Shown piece by piece: positions 45,401 to 56,769 of a stretch of 64,000 bases of DNA. Source of the stretch: Diploptera punctata (taxonomy: Eukaryota; Arthropoda; Insecta; Blattodea; Blaberidae); contig JASPKZ010000425.1 of assembly GCA_030220185.1 (NCBI GenBank), forward strand, positions 1,265,501 to 1,329,500. The letters run 5' to 3'. The stretch's first letter is position 1; every line of letters begins with the position of its first letter. Below the pieces are notes generated by a model that did no database searches, was not told the origin of the DNA, and worked only from the letters and a program-made list of their open reading frames with translations. The position numbers and the translations under genes are program-made.

Positions 45401-45611
45401 CCTCATTCGTCATTAGCTTTCCATTTCCATTATAGGCTATAGTATATTTCTATGTGTGATCATATAAAAGTTGCGATATTATCTGTAGTAATTAAATACT
45501 GCTTAAAAACTGACTTGTTAATTTGCACAAATCCATGTCCCCCCTCCCCAAATTTACACGGACCCATGGCCAGCCCCGAAAACCTGCCCTGGAACCGCCC
45601 TTGCTCATAAC

Positions 45612-46090
45612 GACCATCCATTCTCTTCGGCCAATGGCCTTATTTCTCCAATTTGTTATTATGCGAATCTTTCGTAGGTCCGCCTGTACGTCGTCCATCC
45701 ATCGTAACCTAGGCCTCCCAACTTCTCTCCTTCAATCCAGCTTAGCGTTTGATATTATCCTGAGCAAACGTGCCTCGTTCATTCTGCAAATATGGTTCAA
45801 CCATTCGATACGTCTAACTTTAATATCTATAACTATATCGTTATATTTATATAGGTCATATATTTCCTGGTTAGTTCTTATTCTCCAGGTACTCTTATCC
45901 TTAATTGGACCATATATTTTCCTTAAGATCTTTCTCTCCCAGGTGGCAAGTCTTGTAGCGGCTCTTTCTGATATGATCCAGGAGCAATGGCTAATGCGTA
46001 ATATTTTAAATGTGATTTTAGGTTTGAGTTCAACTCCTCACTTAATTTTAAGGCATTTATCACATTTTTTTTGGAAAAAATCAACATACG
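45612..46090 (-). pseudogene. Non-LTR C-terminal fragment, target of hAT 2
   Basis: The minus strand reads RAATRLATWERKILRKIYGP, IKDKSTWRIRTNQEIYDLYK, RRIEWLNHICRMNEARLAQ, a standard C-terminal arrangement ('RWAGHVxRM'). It extends to the edge of hAT 2's target duplication. A long frame on the other strand is an antisense artefact. Confidence 0.7.
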
Positions 46091-46244
46091 CATTTCTCTC
46101 AGGTATTTATTCACTTATTTGTTTTTTCGTTTTTTTTTTATTTTAATATATGCAGCGTATCAAACTTTTAATAAGATTATTGATTGTGGAGGAGGTAAAT
46201 TTGCTGCACTATTCCAAACAAAGTGTTATATCTATTTTATCGTA

Positions 46245-46259
46245 ATTATATATATAGGG

Positions 46260-46296
<37 letters not shown>
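46245..46296. repeat. TA microsatellite
   Basis: TA units interrupted once by GGGCC. Confidence 0.95.
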
Positions 46297-46299
<3 letters not shown>

Positions 46300-47315
46300 T
46301 AAATGCTAACTAGATATAAAGAAAAAACTATTGTGTTAGAGGTAAATGAATAGATTATAACGCTGCTAGGTTGGGAAGTGGTTTTTATAGAATCGAGGAA
46401 AACGTTTAAAAACCGAGCAATAACAAGGTTTTTAATTTCCGAGATTCTTTAAAACACTTCATAAACGTGCATTGTACATTTTTTTTTGTGCGACGGTGTT
46501 TCCAAAATAATAATAAATAATAATAGGCTAAAATAATAACATCTTTGTTGGAAATATTTGCGTTCATTATAATCAATTGACTAATGTTAACAGTGTAGGC
46601 AATGTTTATTAGTTGAAACAAGATAAGGCCGTGAGACCATTTAGTGATAAAATGATGGCAAGTAGGCCTACGTATTTATTGTTTTATATTGTTTCAAATA
46701 AAGTTCGTTCATTTAAAATGCAGTGATTTGTTTCGTATGATGTAGGCCTATATAAACACAACCATTTTGATATTTTTTATATATAGCCTACATTGATATG
46801 TAGTATACATAGAGGGCAGTGGTTTTACTTCCCACACGAGTTTTGTAACATGTAATATTACAGTATAGTTATTTTATTACAGTATACATGTAGTTATTTA
46901 GGTTGGCAACCCCGAAATGTAGGAAGTTGAACTTTTAATCTATGTCGCCATTGCTTAAGTACGGCAAAACGCAATATCGCGCAAGAAATATATTTGTATT
47001 TAATCAAGATTAAAGTGTGAAGGAACACTATGAGGAGTTGGAGTTTGAAAATGAAAGTAAACCCAAACAAAATGTGATATTTTATTCTATCGTAATTTTA
47101 TATGCATTGGGAATAAAGTCCACTATTTGTCGACCATGAATTCTTCTACGCAGAATCGCAGTGCGCATGCGCGAATAGCTTAATGCAGCTTCCGTTAGAT
47201 GTTTCTCAAATCGAAATTAACAACTTTCGGAATGAATTCCCAAACGTTTATAAAAATGGACGTAAACTAATTTCCCATTTCCTAACTTAAAACAAATTAC
47301 ATGCATATTATTTAA
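46297..47315. other. Intergenic stretch, unclassified repeat-like
   Basis: No gene seen. ATGCTAACTAGATATAAAG near its left end recurs at 49538, and AATCGCAGTGCGCATGC (47154) recurs at 49743. The Helitron-like element at 47316-49220 may therefore have inserted into an older repeat whose two halves are this stretch and 49225-49800. Confidence 0.45.
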
Positions 47316-47880
47316 TCTAATATATAAAAATGAATGTTTGTTTGTACTTTATGCGCGGCCATACCGTTGAACTGGTTGTGATGGGGTTTTCTGCAAAATG
47401 TTCAGGAGATTCCCGGGATGAACATAGGATATGAGAGTTGTGATACTCAACTCCTACACCCTTAAAAATCACCAGTTGTAGTGGAAAACGTGAAAAAGTA
47501 GTTCTTTGGACGATTAAATTACTTACGCTGCCTAAGCCATAACAAATACACAACATTAATGTACACAGAATTGAATATTTCAAAAAGCCCTTCAAAAAAG
47601 TCTACGACAGCATGTGTTTATCTCTTACGGATAACTCACAATAATCATTTCTACACGCTTTTATATTAGCTTGACCTGTACCTGTAACGGAATCTTTCAA
47701 CACGATTTTCACCCACTTAAAAACATTGGATCGACTTGAAACTTTTTATACTTGTAAAGGACCAATGACAATACAATAATTTCATAAATTGTTTCTAAGC
47801 ACACCTGGCCAAGGTCATCAGGACATCAAAAAATAAAAACCGGTATAATAGGTTGTGGACTTATCGACTTTTTAGTCCAT

Positions 47881-47972
47881 CGTTGTAAGAGCCCAATTGG
47901 TACAGCGGTGGACTGTAGTGGTATATAGTTTCAGTAATCCATAGGTCGCTGGTTCAAATTCGGCCTGGAGGA
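47881..47972 (+). repeat. tRNA-Tyr-derived sequence with intron-like insert, copy 2
   Basis: GGTACAGCGGTGGACTGTAG (anticodon GTA), a short insert, then ATCCATAGGTCGCTGGTTC, which is closer to a real tRNA-Tyr than copy 1. The D arm is mutated (CCCAATTGG) and the acceptor stem does not pair fully. Confidence 0.7.
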
Positions 47973-48282
47973 TTCTTTTTTTTAGAAGAGTATTACTTTT
48001 AGCTCATACTACAATAGTATCAAATTTAAAATATATTTACATTTTTATCTTATTCTGTAAAATATTAATGATAATTTTGTAAACTTACCACATTGTAATT
48101 TATCCAAAAAATATGAGAACGATACGATTAACTGTAAATATTTTTCTATATTAAAATATTCAAAAATATAATAATTTTAGATAATAATAATTTAAAAGAA
48201 CATATAATTATATTCTTGCTTAACACTAAAAATATCGTAAGCAATACATTTTTCATGGGATTCCAGTTTATGACAATCAATT

Positions 48283-48785
48283 AAACTAAAAAAATAAATA
48301 ATAGTTTTAAAAAATAAATAATAGTTTAAAAAACTAAAACAACGTGCTTTATTGGAAAACCAAACTAAAAAATTAAAAATAATTTCAATTTCAACACACG
48401 GGATAAAATTAAAGTGGTCAACAAAAAATAATCTCCAACATATCTAGAATAAAACTAGAGTTATGTACAAAAAAAAAATAATTGCCATCAAAAGCGTGGG
48501 GTGCTTTGTATGGTTTTTACGTTTTCTTCTTAGAGACTTTACTTTTACCAACATCTGTTTATTATCAAATATATTAATTGATATAGAGCACCCCACGCTT
48601 TTGATGGTAAACTTATTTTTTTGTAGATAACTCTAGTTTTATTCTAGATGTGTTGGAGATGATTTTTTTTTGTTGACCACTAATTTCATCCCAAGCGCGT
48701 TGGAAATTAAAATTATTTTTCATTTTTTAGTTCGGTTTTCTAATAAAGCGTGTTGTTTTAATTTTTATAACTATTATTTATTGTC
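48283..48785. repeat. Long foldback, copy 2
   Basis: Same structure as 37262-37747: arms of about 200 bp pairing CAACGTGCTTTATTGGAAAA with TTTTCTAATAAAGCGTGTTG, and GCCATCAAAAGCGTGGGGTG with CACCCCACGCTTTTGATGGT. Confidence 0.88.
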
Positions 48786-49224
48786 TTTTATTGATGCCAA
48801 GATGATCGAGACAAGTACGTAGATTCCTGTGCAAGCATAGCTGCACATGTCGGGTATTCTTTTACGGATAACTCAGAATAACAAATTTTGTCTTTTAGTT
48901 CATTTATGCCAAGAAGATCGAGATAAGTAGATTCCCGGGTAATCAGCACGGGAATCTTAAAATAATTACGATGTACATATATATATATATTTTTTTACTT
49001 ATTCAACTAATCGTAAGGAGTAGGCTACATTAATTTTTGTCTTTCAGCTCATTTATGCCAAGAAGATCAGGATGAGTAGATGCAATGCCGGGTAAGCAGC
49101 ACGGGGTATCTAAAAATATAAATTTATAATTATTTTTCCTTTTACTTATTCAACTAATCATAAGAGCACATTAATTTTCATTTATTTAGGTGTAGCAGCG
49201 TACGCCGGGTTTTAGCTAATAAAC

Positions 49225-49800
49225 TATAAAATAATTTTATGTACACTAACTTGTCCCACCGGAGCCTAACAAAATTAAGTTAATTTCTTGACATATGATT
49301 AGGAATTAATTGCAAATGTTGGTAACATCTACCGGATGTTACATTAGGCATTTGCGGGTCTGTAGAACTCGATTCACAACATTCCCATAATTAAATAAAT
49401 ATTTAAAAACCGTAAGAAATGTTTATGAAATGGTTCCAAAAAAATTAAAATAGTAGGAAACATGTAGTGCAACAGTAGCATAAGAATGTTGAATGGAAAA
49501 TTGTGACCGACAAATACTAGACATAGCCTATTTTTTAAATGCTAACTAAATATAAAGAGTAAATGGTCTCAAGGCTAGTATTTGCCGCTCTCAATTTTCA
49601 TACAACGTTCTTATGTCACTGTTTCACCACAAACTTTTACCATTTGTAAGAACGTTTCGTACTATTTTAAAACGATTCTTTAAACATTTCTTATTAATTT
49701 TAAATATTTATGTAATTATGCAAATATAGTTAAGTTCTACAGAATCGCAGTGCGCATGCACTTGATATGCAATCAATATCTGTCAAGAACTCTTTGCGAT
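49225..49800. repeat. Foldback repeat related to 40.5-40.9 kb
   Basis: 49235-49330 is the inverted copy of 40825-40945 (CTAACTTGTCCCACCGGAGC with CCTAACAAAA). 49395-49540 and 49560-49735 are inverted partners (AAGAATGTTGAATGGAAAATTGTGACCG-like against CTCTCAATTTTCATACAACG). No coding capacity. Confidence 0.55.
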
Positions 49801-50301
49801 CTTCTTCTTAAACATAATGTGTAGGATTTTCATCCTGTTAATTTCCAAAATAACTTTACAAATACAAGTGAACTCCATGAAAATCGATATTTTCTACAGC
49901 ATCCCTCTACACATGATATATAATGAGTGCATTCAGCGGGCAACAAAGCACTCTAGCAAAAATGGCTGCCATTTGCAGCGGAAATTTATGGAGTTTGTTG
50001 AATGAACCACTGCATGCAGCGAAACAGCCAATTTCAATTTGTTCATTGGCTCATTACTCATATTACTATGCGATACTATTAAAATTAATCATAATAGTAA
50101 TAGGGATATACAACATTTATGATTTATTTTAATGTATGCAATTTATGAAATTGACGAACAGATCATTTAAAATAGATTATAATGAGAAAATTAGCATTTT
50201 TTAAAAATTATTAATATATCAGGCGGCTCTGTGACTCAAGCGATTATGCGCTCGCCCCTCACCGCTGGTTTCTCGAGAACCTTATTTATAATATTTATTA
50301 T

Positions 50302-50613
50302 TCCATCCATAGTAATTCTGCCCAAAGGCAGGTCCTTCACTGCAATCATAGCATTTTCATGCTATGCTTGCAGCTTTACTAGGGAATTGTAGGTGTGGTA
50401 GCTTCCCGTTGCTTTCTACACCAGTGAAGAATGATGATGATGACAATATGATTTTGGGGACCGTTTGGGCCTTGAAGTTTTCCTGACATTTGTCTTACAG
50501 GTGAGGAAAATCCCCGATAAAAACCTCACCCAGAAAAACTGCCTGACCGGGGATCGAACCCAGGCTCGCTGTGTGACAAGGCAGCACGCTACCTCGAGAT
50601 CACAACGGTGGAC
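50302..50613 (-). repeat. tRNA-derived SINE, GGATGGAT-tail family
   Basis: An 11-bp duplication ATATTTATTAT lies at 50291-50301 and 50614-50624. The minus-strand head has CTCGAGGTAGCGTGCTGCC and TTCGATCCCCGGTC. Confidence 0.9.
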
Positions 50614-50624
50614 ATATTTATTAT

Positions 50625-51116
50625 CAATCTTATTAATTTGTGTTTTAGTAAGAATACAAAGGAAACTAAAATTAAAATTTATAAGAGCATAATACAGAAT
50701 ATTTTGTCATGTGGAAGTGAAACCTGGTCTTTGATGAAATTACAAATGAATAAAATTAGAACAGTTGAATTTGATTATTTTAGAAGAAGCCTCCAAAAAA
50801 CAAGACAGGATAAAATAAGAAATGAATTCCTTTGGACAGAAATTAATGTCACCAAATCTGTTGTTAAGAGAATTGAAAATCAACCACTTAAATGGTATGC
50901 CATGTACAAAGAATGGAAAATGAAACATGGCCAAAAATATATATACCCATGGTCACACCCTGGAAGAAATAAACGTGGCAGACCAAGATGAAAATGGAAA
51001 AACTACGTCAGAACCATAATGGATGATAGGAATTTGGAAGAGGGAGATTGGAATGATAAGAGGTAAATGGAAACTAAAGGCGGAAAACCTATAAGTGGGG
51101 GAAAGCCGAAGAAGAA
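50625..51116 (+). pseudogene. Non-LTR C-terminal fragment
   Basis: Reads FSKNTKETKIKIYKSIIQNI, LSCGSETWSLMKLQMNKIRT, FDYFRRSLQKTRQDKIRNEF, then PLKWYAMYKEWKMKHGQKYI and PGRNKRGRPR, a stop, then WKNYVRTIMDDRNLEEGDWN. The tail is GAAGAAGAAG at 51107. The SINE at 50302-50613 sits right at its 5' edge. Confidence 0.8.
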
Positions 51117-51119
51117 GTA

Positions 51120-52990
51120 AGAGTAGCTTCTTTAACTTATTAGAGTGTCGGTCACTATACATGCATTTTGTAGTGGAGGAAATGGAGCTACAGCAGATTC
51201 TTTCGGGGTTTCTTCCATTTTCCCCTACCACAATTTCATTCCATCTTTATCTCATCCATTTCGTTCATCAGATGTAGTCAGCCTGCAATCCTCATTAATT
51301 ACAGTCCTCTATAAATATAGGGGCTTAATCTAATCTCTCGATCTGACCCTGAGTTGGACACAACTTGATATTATTTTATTATATTAAAATATCACTCCTG
51401 CGAATTCCCTATGTGATACATATCTTGCTCCTTCATCATCACATAACATATATATCTAAAAACCACACTAAAAGTATTGCCAGGTGGGCTGTAGAGCAAA
51501 TTTTATTCAATTGTTCGGCCATTTTATTCATGTCATTACTTACACACATTTGATACTTTTAGGTCCATATTTACATCTATGAGGATTAGGGGTTACATTA
51601 GAAAACACAGGTAATATAGGCATATGTGCAAAATTAATGTAAGTAGTGCAACAAGACATGGCCTAAGTACGGCAACCAAACAATTGTATACAGTTAGTCA
51701 TTGTTTTTTTTCAACCTGAAACATACTTCATCTTTATTTTAAATTCATTAAGGAATAGGAATGAAAACAAAGAAGAATATCAGTTTATAATAATTAAAAT
51801 AGTTTTATTATAATTGATTAATTTTTTGCATGATCTGAAAATAATAATTACTTATAAGAGTAACTACCATCATCTTTATGACTAAAGTAAAACCAAAAAA
51901 ATATGTAATTTCCAACCATATATTTGAAATTCTGTCATAACAGCAGTTAATTATAGATAACCTCTCACTCGCCATACTTAAAGACATTATTTAATATAAT
52001 TTCTAACATTAGCAAAGCCACTTACGTAGTAAAGTTAAGTGTTACACTAAACAGTAAATCACTGAATCATTTATAATATATGAAAAACATTTACCACCAA
52101 GATTAATGGTAGTATACAGTGAATATCAATATCCCATAAGAGAGACTAAATGCAATTTGCAGCTGGCTTTAAGTAGGCACAAGTGTCTCTTCAGGGTGTG
52201 TTTTAGATTAAGCTTATTTCTGGGTTCTACCGGTGTGAAGGACAAGGAATTTGATGATCAGTAACAATAAGTTGTGTAATTAATTAAAAAAGGGTTTATT
52301 ATGTTAACCTCTTATGAACAACACAATATTCACAACTAATTAATAATATCTTGCAGACTACTTGAGCAAATCTAGACTTCCATAGTATATTTACTTAAGA
52401 TAGATTGATTCACACTTTTAGGTAATAATAAGGGAGCAACTGGCTCCTCTGAATACTCGTAAAATGATAAACTAGCCCACTCTGTTTTCGTAAGGGAGTT
52501 ACTGGCTCCACTCTGTGATCTTATGAAAGCAACTGTATTCGTATGGGATCTACTGGCCACACAGTGTTAACAATAAAATGTCTTGGCCTTTTATAATTAT
52601 TCCCCAAGGAAGTTTTAAAATTGGCTCAAGTATTCCCTTTTAACAAAATGTATTGTTTTGCAAATCTGACCTTATTCAACCCGTCAGTCAGGCTTAAAAC
52701 CTTTTCTAAATGAATACACATTTTATAAGCATTAAATTCGCTTCGCTAGGTACATGTACCTGCCAACCCTTGAGTTACCGTGAACCACTGTATAACAACA
52801 GCTTATTGTGTGGTCCCAAATAAATTTTAATTCTAGGAATTACCCCTGCCTCAATTTGAATTAAAAGATATAAAATCACATTTCACTTTATGACAAATTG
52901 GGAATTAAAGTGAAAATTATTTATACGTGGTTCAAGTAATAGCTCTCAATATCTCAATGATAGGACATAGTATATAAAGTTGGAGATTAA
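51120..52990. other. Intergenic or intron B stretch, no gene recognised
   Basis: AT-rich. Three loose copies of 'GGGAGYWACTGGCTCC' lie at about 52430, 52492 and 52538 with 40-60 bp spacing, a minor decayed tandem repeat. No protein-like frame. Confidence 0.5.
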
Positions 52991-52992
52991 AT

Positions 52993-53240
52993 CTACATCA
53001 GTTAGGAAAAACTGGGTAAGTCAACTTTTGGTCGAAAATGAGTTATTAACATCTCCCGATAGCTTTTGGTCCGATGCACGTTCGGTAAAAACGGGTAAGT
53101 CGTCAAGCGAAAAGTGACGGTGTTATTAAGCATTGAATTTTCGATTTATGCACTAACTTAATGTAAGTCATTGAACTAGTTTTTGCTCTCCTGTAAAAAA
53201 TTACTTTGAAGACTTACCTGGTTTTTCCTAACTGATGTAG
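52993..53240. mobile_element. 248-bp MITE
   Basis: Terminal inverted repeats of about 30 bp: CTACATCAGTTAGGAAAAAC plus TGGGTAAGTC at the left, and GACTTACCTGG plus TTTTTCCTAACTGATGTAG at the right. An internal AAAACGGGTAAGTCG repeats the end motif. No coding sequence. Superfamily not determined. Confidence 0.85.
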
Positions 53241-54393
53241 ATAATGGATCAGCTGTGATTAAAATCCTATACTGAGTGCAAATTTTTCTGTTAATACATT
53301 AACCAACTCTAGCTGTAATTTTTAATTTTATTAATGCACATCACACTAGAGTATCTGTATCTTCACTGGTCAAATTTTGATAAGAAGTATAGAATATTGT
53401 AATATTTCAATTCAAGTTATGGCTGATACTTCACAAAGCTCTTTATTCAGAAAAGATTACAAGCATAAGATACACAGTTCATCTCTTTGTCCATACCTCA
53501 ATTTTCTTTTTGTGTTACACATTTAAAGAAGAATACAAATGTTCGTTTTATCTGTAGAAAAAATTGGTTTGACAACCACTGTAGCACTTCCAGAACACAA
53601 TCATAAGATTCTAATTTATTTTATATATATCTTGAAATTAAAAATAAAAACTATAATTAAATTAGCACCGGGTATTAGCGAATGAATCATCCGGGGATAT
53701 AATTTTCATAATAAAAACATTGACTTGTCAATAACACAATGATCTACAGAAATAAAAGAGGTTGTAATAGTAAATTCTTGATGTTTATAACAATCTTAAA
53801 ATTATCACTGTCTTTAGTTTTACCTAATATATCCTTTATATTCGTCTAAAAGAGTTAACCACCTCGAATAACTAATATAATAATAATAATAATCAATTGA
53901 GTTGGTGTTTACTTGATAAAAATCCTTATTTATTAAATAAATAAAAATAAAACTTAGTTTTATTTGATTTTCATATTTATTCATGGATCTATATTTGTTC
54001 TTTGGAATGTATACTTTTCCCCAATGAGGTGAGATGTAAAAACATTTTGTCCAACTTGATTATAAATTGAAAATTACCTCAGTGTTACTTCCCACTGTAA
54101 TTGTGATTACTTCTAAAAGAGGGATAATAAAGGAGGCACAGGTATCAACATATTTTTGTGTCCAAGGATTGTAGTGTAAAATTTGTGAACTGGTGCTTTC
54201 AATTTTAAACTTTAATCAAGAAATCAGTTGATTTACAGAGTCCTAAATTTTTACTTTCTTAATAAATACTGACTATGTGAAGAATTAAAATTAATAACAT
54301 ATTTCATGCTCACTGGTGTTCTCCTTTTGCCAGACGTGCAGAAAACATAAGAGTTAAAAAAGTGTACCTGATGCAACAAAACGTAACATTTAC
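53241..54393. other. Stretch downstream of copy B exon 4, no gene recognised
   Basis: AT-rich, with a short TAA run at 53877-53893. I looked for a further AAA exon (lid domain) on the minus strand and found none that is convincing. Confidence 0.45.
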
Positions 54394-54585
54394 CTATGTA
54401 ATTTTGTTTAAAATATCAGTTCTTTCAGCTGGAGTTGGTATTCCAATATAGAATTTAAAAATAAATTGAGCTCTTGGAAGTATAATCTCTGGACAATTGG
54501 ATGCTCCTATTAAGAACACAGTCTTTCTTTTAATATTCTTCATCTCGGACATCATCGCAGACGCTATAATTCTTCTAAATCTACT
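54394..54585 (-). CDS. AAA-ATPase-like, gene copy B, exon 4, ending in a stop
   Basis: Exactly as long as its copy A counterpart (192 nt) between CTTATTAG and TAG/GTAAATG. It encodes FRRIIASAMMSEMKNIKRKT, then VFLIGASNCPEIILPRAQF and YIGIPTPAERTDILNKIT. The sensor-1 GATN is GASN here. The arginine-finger segment is RAQFIFKF and has lost the RPGR pattern. The last codon is TAG where copy A has CAG, so translation would stop exactly at the splice junction. Either B encodes a shortened product or it is becoming a pseudogene. Confidence 0.75.
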   Translation of the reverse strand, partial: SRFRRIIASAMMSEMKNIKRKTVFLIGASNCPEIILPRAQFIFKFYIGIPTPAERTDILNKIT

Positions 54586-54739
54586 CTAATAAGAAAAAGT
54601 TAAAATTAATATTTTTGTTATAAATGGGTTTATTCCATCATAGGCTTTTTGGTAGCATAATAGGGTGATACTAAATTAGAAATTAAAATAATGTTCATTA
54701 TTTGCTATATTCTATGTATTAATTGGAGAGTAGTCACTG

Positions 54740-55690
54740 CTAAATAGTACTCTGACCTGTTCAGAATATTAAAAAGGAGGAGTTTTCTTTTATCACAAAA
54801 GCAAGACTGGTAAAGAGAATTTGATAAAGAGCAAGGTGCAATACGACTGCCATTGGTTGTAAAACAAAATTAATTGAAACATGATTTGTCATTGACTCCC
54901 ATTTGGGGCATGAGTTAAATAGACTATGTATGCATGTAGCTAATGCTCTGGAGTTAACAACAAAGCTATTATATTTCTTGCTTCCCAATAGTTGGATGTC
55001 ACATCTTGATAATTTTGAAGAGCTATACAATTTGTTAAATGTTCTCTGTCCATTTCCACACCTTGAGAAGACAATATACATTCAGGAGACATTAATACAC
55101 CAATTCCATGAAGATGTTTTCCTAAGCAGTCATGTCCTGTAGTAAGCCTCAGTATAGCAACTGCAGATTTTCGTAGTAGTTCCGGAATTATGAATGGATT
55201 TTCTAACAGTATTTTTATATTTCTCTTTCCTACATTTTCAATTAAATTGGGATTGTAATTATTCATTTTTTCTTTATAATTGTTTTAATTGATTCATAAG
55301 AAAATGCATTTGTTACTTTCTGATTAATTTTACGTCCTTTTTTTTTTCTGCAAGTGTATCAGCTCTTTCATTCCCTTGTGTTCCACAATGGACTGGAATC
55401 CATTGTAAGACTATTTCTAATTTTTCCCATTTTTGGACACATGGTTAATTCTATGGCCTGAATCGTGGCTTTGGAAGCTGATAGAATGACAATATTTTTG
55501 CAATGTTGTAGCCAATCGAAAATATTATTAAGCAAGAGATTAATAGTTTCAATTTCACCATCAAAATTAGTCATATTTCTTCCAGCGTGTTTATAAACGG
55601 AGAAGAATTGGCATGTTCCACCTGCCCCTGCTCCACTATCGTCTAAGAGAGATCCATCTGTATAGATGTGAAATAGTCAATGTAACTTAG
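54740..55690 (-). pseudogene. RNase H domain and C-terminus of a non-LTR retrotransposon
   Basis: The minus strand reads LFHIYTDGSLLDDSGAGAGG (first RNase H Asp), MTNFDGEIETINLLLNNIFD (Glu), NIVILSASKATIQAIELTMC (here the third catalytic Asp is Ala). After a frameshift it reads PELLRKSAVAILRLTTGHDC, HLHGIGVLMSPEC and DREHLTNC, the C-terminal Cys/His cluster. The 3' UTR (54740-54930) recurs inverted at 7030-7225. RNase H places it in an I/R1/LOA-type group rather than RTE. Confidence 0.8.
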
Positions 55691-55719
55691 CACGTTTACC
55701 TGTAAATGAATCAAATTTA

Positions 55720-55875
55720 ACAGCTTTCTTCATCCGAGGATTTTATTATTCATTTAATACATCTCAATGAGGGATAAATTATATTTGAAGAGAAAAAAAA
55801 TATACAAATGCATAGTAGCAGAGCATTTGCATAGGAAAGGAAAGACCCTGGGTTCAAATCCCAGTCTGAGCATTT
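55720..55875 (+). repeat. tRNA-like SINE with terminal inverted repeat
   Basis: A B-box part GGGTTCAAATCCCAGTCTGA sits between inverted arms: TTATATTTGAAGAGAAAAA on the left and TTTTTCTCTTCAAACGTAG on the right. The right arm and core match the SINEs at 1262-1432 and 1545-1737; the left inverted arm is new. Confidence 0.65.
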
Positions 55876-56119
55876 TTCTCTTCAAACGTAGTTTAACCTT
55901 ACCTCATATTTGATTTTTTTTTGAGAACTAGTTTCAAGGAATTCTCTAAGATGTTTTTTTTTTCAGAATCAGATGTCTACATATTTTGTAGTAGATATCT
56001 GATTTTGTAGAAGCCTTAACAATATTATTCTATAAATTTATGATAGTGTACATACTGGTTTTAAATGAAGGTACAGGGACTGAAGAACTTGCAAATCAAG
56101 TCCTTTTCTCGGAAATTTT

Positions 56120-56360
56120 AAAAGTCAATCCTATCTCTGCTTTTGGACATAGATCTCCCAAACGGTCAGTTCTTTTTTTTTTTTCCAACCAAACATGAGC
56201 AGCTACTGTAGCTTTATCTACCTCTGCACTTTTTATATTTTTGAGGTGTTCCTTTGTTCTGAGGTTCAAATTTCTCTTTGTTTTTCCTATGTATAGCTTA
56301 TCATAATCAACACTTTTTGTCTGGTATATTCCTGATTTTTTGCCATGAAATAACTTTTTC
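56120..56360 (-). pseudogene. Penelope-like GIY-YIG endonuclease fragment (family 2)
   Basis: The minus strand reads KKSGIYQTKSVDYDKLYIGK, then TKRNLNLRTKEHLKNIKSAE and VDKATVAAHVWL. These are the GIY and YIG strands with the basic Arg and following helix. RT part missing. Confidence 0.75.
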
Positions 56361-56769
56361 TTGTAATCATTAAAAATTGGAAAATTGCCTTCTGAAACAA
56401 GGAACTAGAATTTCGAGATGAGGTGTTAATTTTCTGATTCTTAATGTCTACATTGAAAAAATCTCATAGTGTGAACTCTTAAAAATGTAATAAATTGGAG
56501 TAAAACTAGATATATTAAACTGGGGAAAAATTATACATAAAATAATATTTTATAAAATATAATAATTTGGATACACTGGTAAAAATTATAGTAATTTGAA
56601 TAAAATATGTCTGGTAAAATTATATAAAGAAGGCAAATGGGATGAAATATTAAAACTTAAATTACTTTAACACAGCTATAATGTCATTTGTAACAAAAAA
56701 AAACATTCAAACAAAGACTGTTTAAACTATTTAACAAACATAAGATTAATAATAATCCATCGATGTGTC

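Larger units (their letters stand above)
41235..45603 (+). mobile_element. hAT element 2 (4.37 kb) with nested retroelements
   Basis: Starts CAGTGGCGGTTCC and ends GGAACCGCCCTTG, with a perfect 8-bp duplication CTCATAAC (41227-41234 and 45604-45611). Both terminal regions match hAT element 1 in inverted orientation. The interior holds a partial foldback homologue, two RTE-type insertions, another non-LTR fragment, and an N-terminal hAT transposase remnant. Confidence 0.88.
47316..49220 (+). mobile_element. Helitron-like non-autonomous element
   Basis: Starts TCTAATATATAAAAATGAAT after an A, with the adjacent TGTTTGTTTGTAC and TGAACTGGTTGTGATGGGGT phrases common at Helitron 5' ends. It ends GCGTACGCCGGGTTTTAGCTAA followed by T: the CTRR-type end with a small palindrome just upstream. 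No target duplication, as expected. Inside are one unit of the 160-bp repeat, a tRNA-Tyr-like sequence and a long foldback. No Rep/helicase coding seen. Confidence 0.6.

Noticed and set aside
45523..46146. 207-codon open frame on the plus strand
   Set aside because: It is antisense to a retroelement C-terminal fragment that reads well on the minus strand, and it is hydrophobic and without domain signs.
47881..47972. Functional intron-containing tRNA-Tyr gene
   Set aside because: The anticodon arm is convincing, but the D arm is mutated, the acceptor stem fails, and the unit sits in a repeated transposon module.
51095..51333. Further exon of AAA copy B (C-terminal tail)
   Set aside because: A minus-strand peptide with some VCP-tail feel was considered, but frames are broken, no splice sites fit, and it adjoins a retroelement tail.
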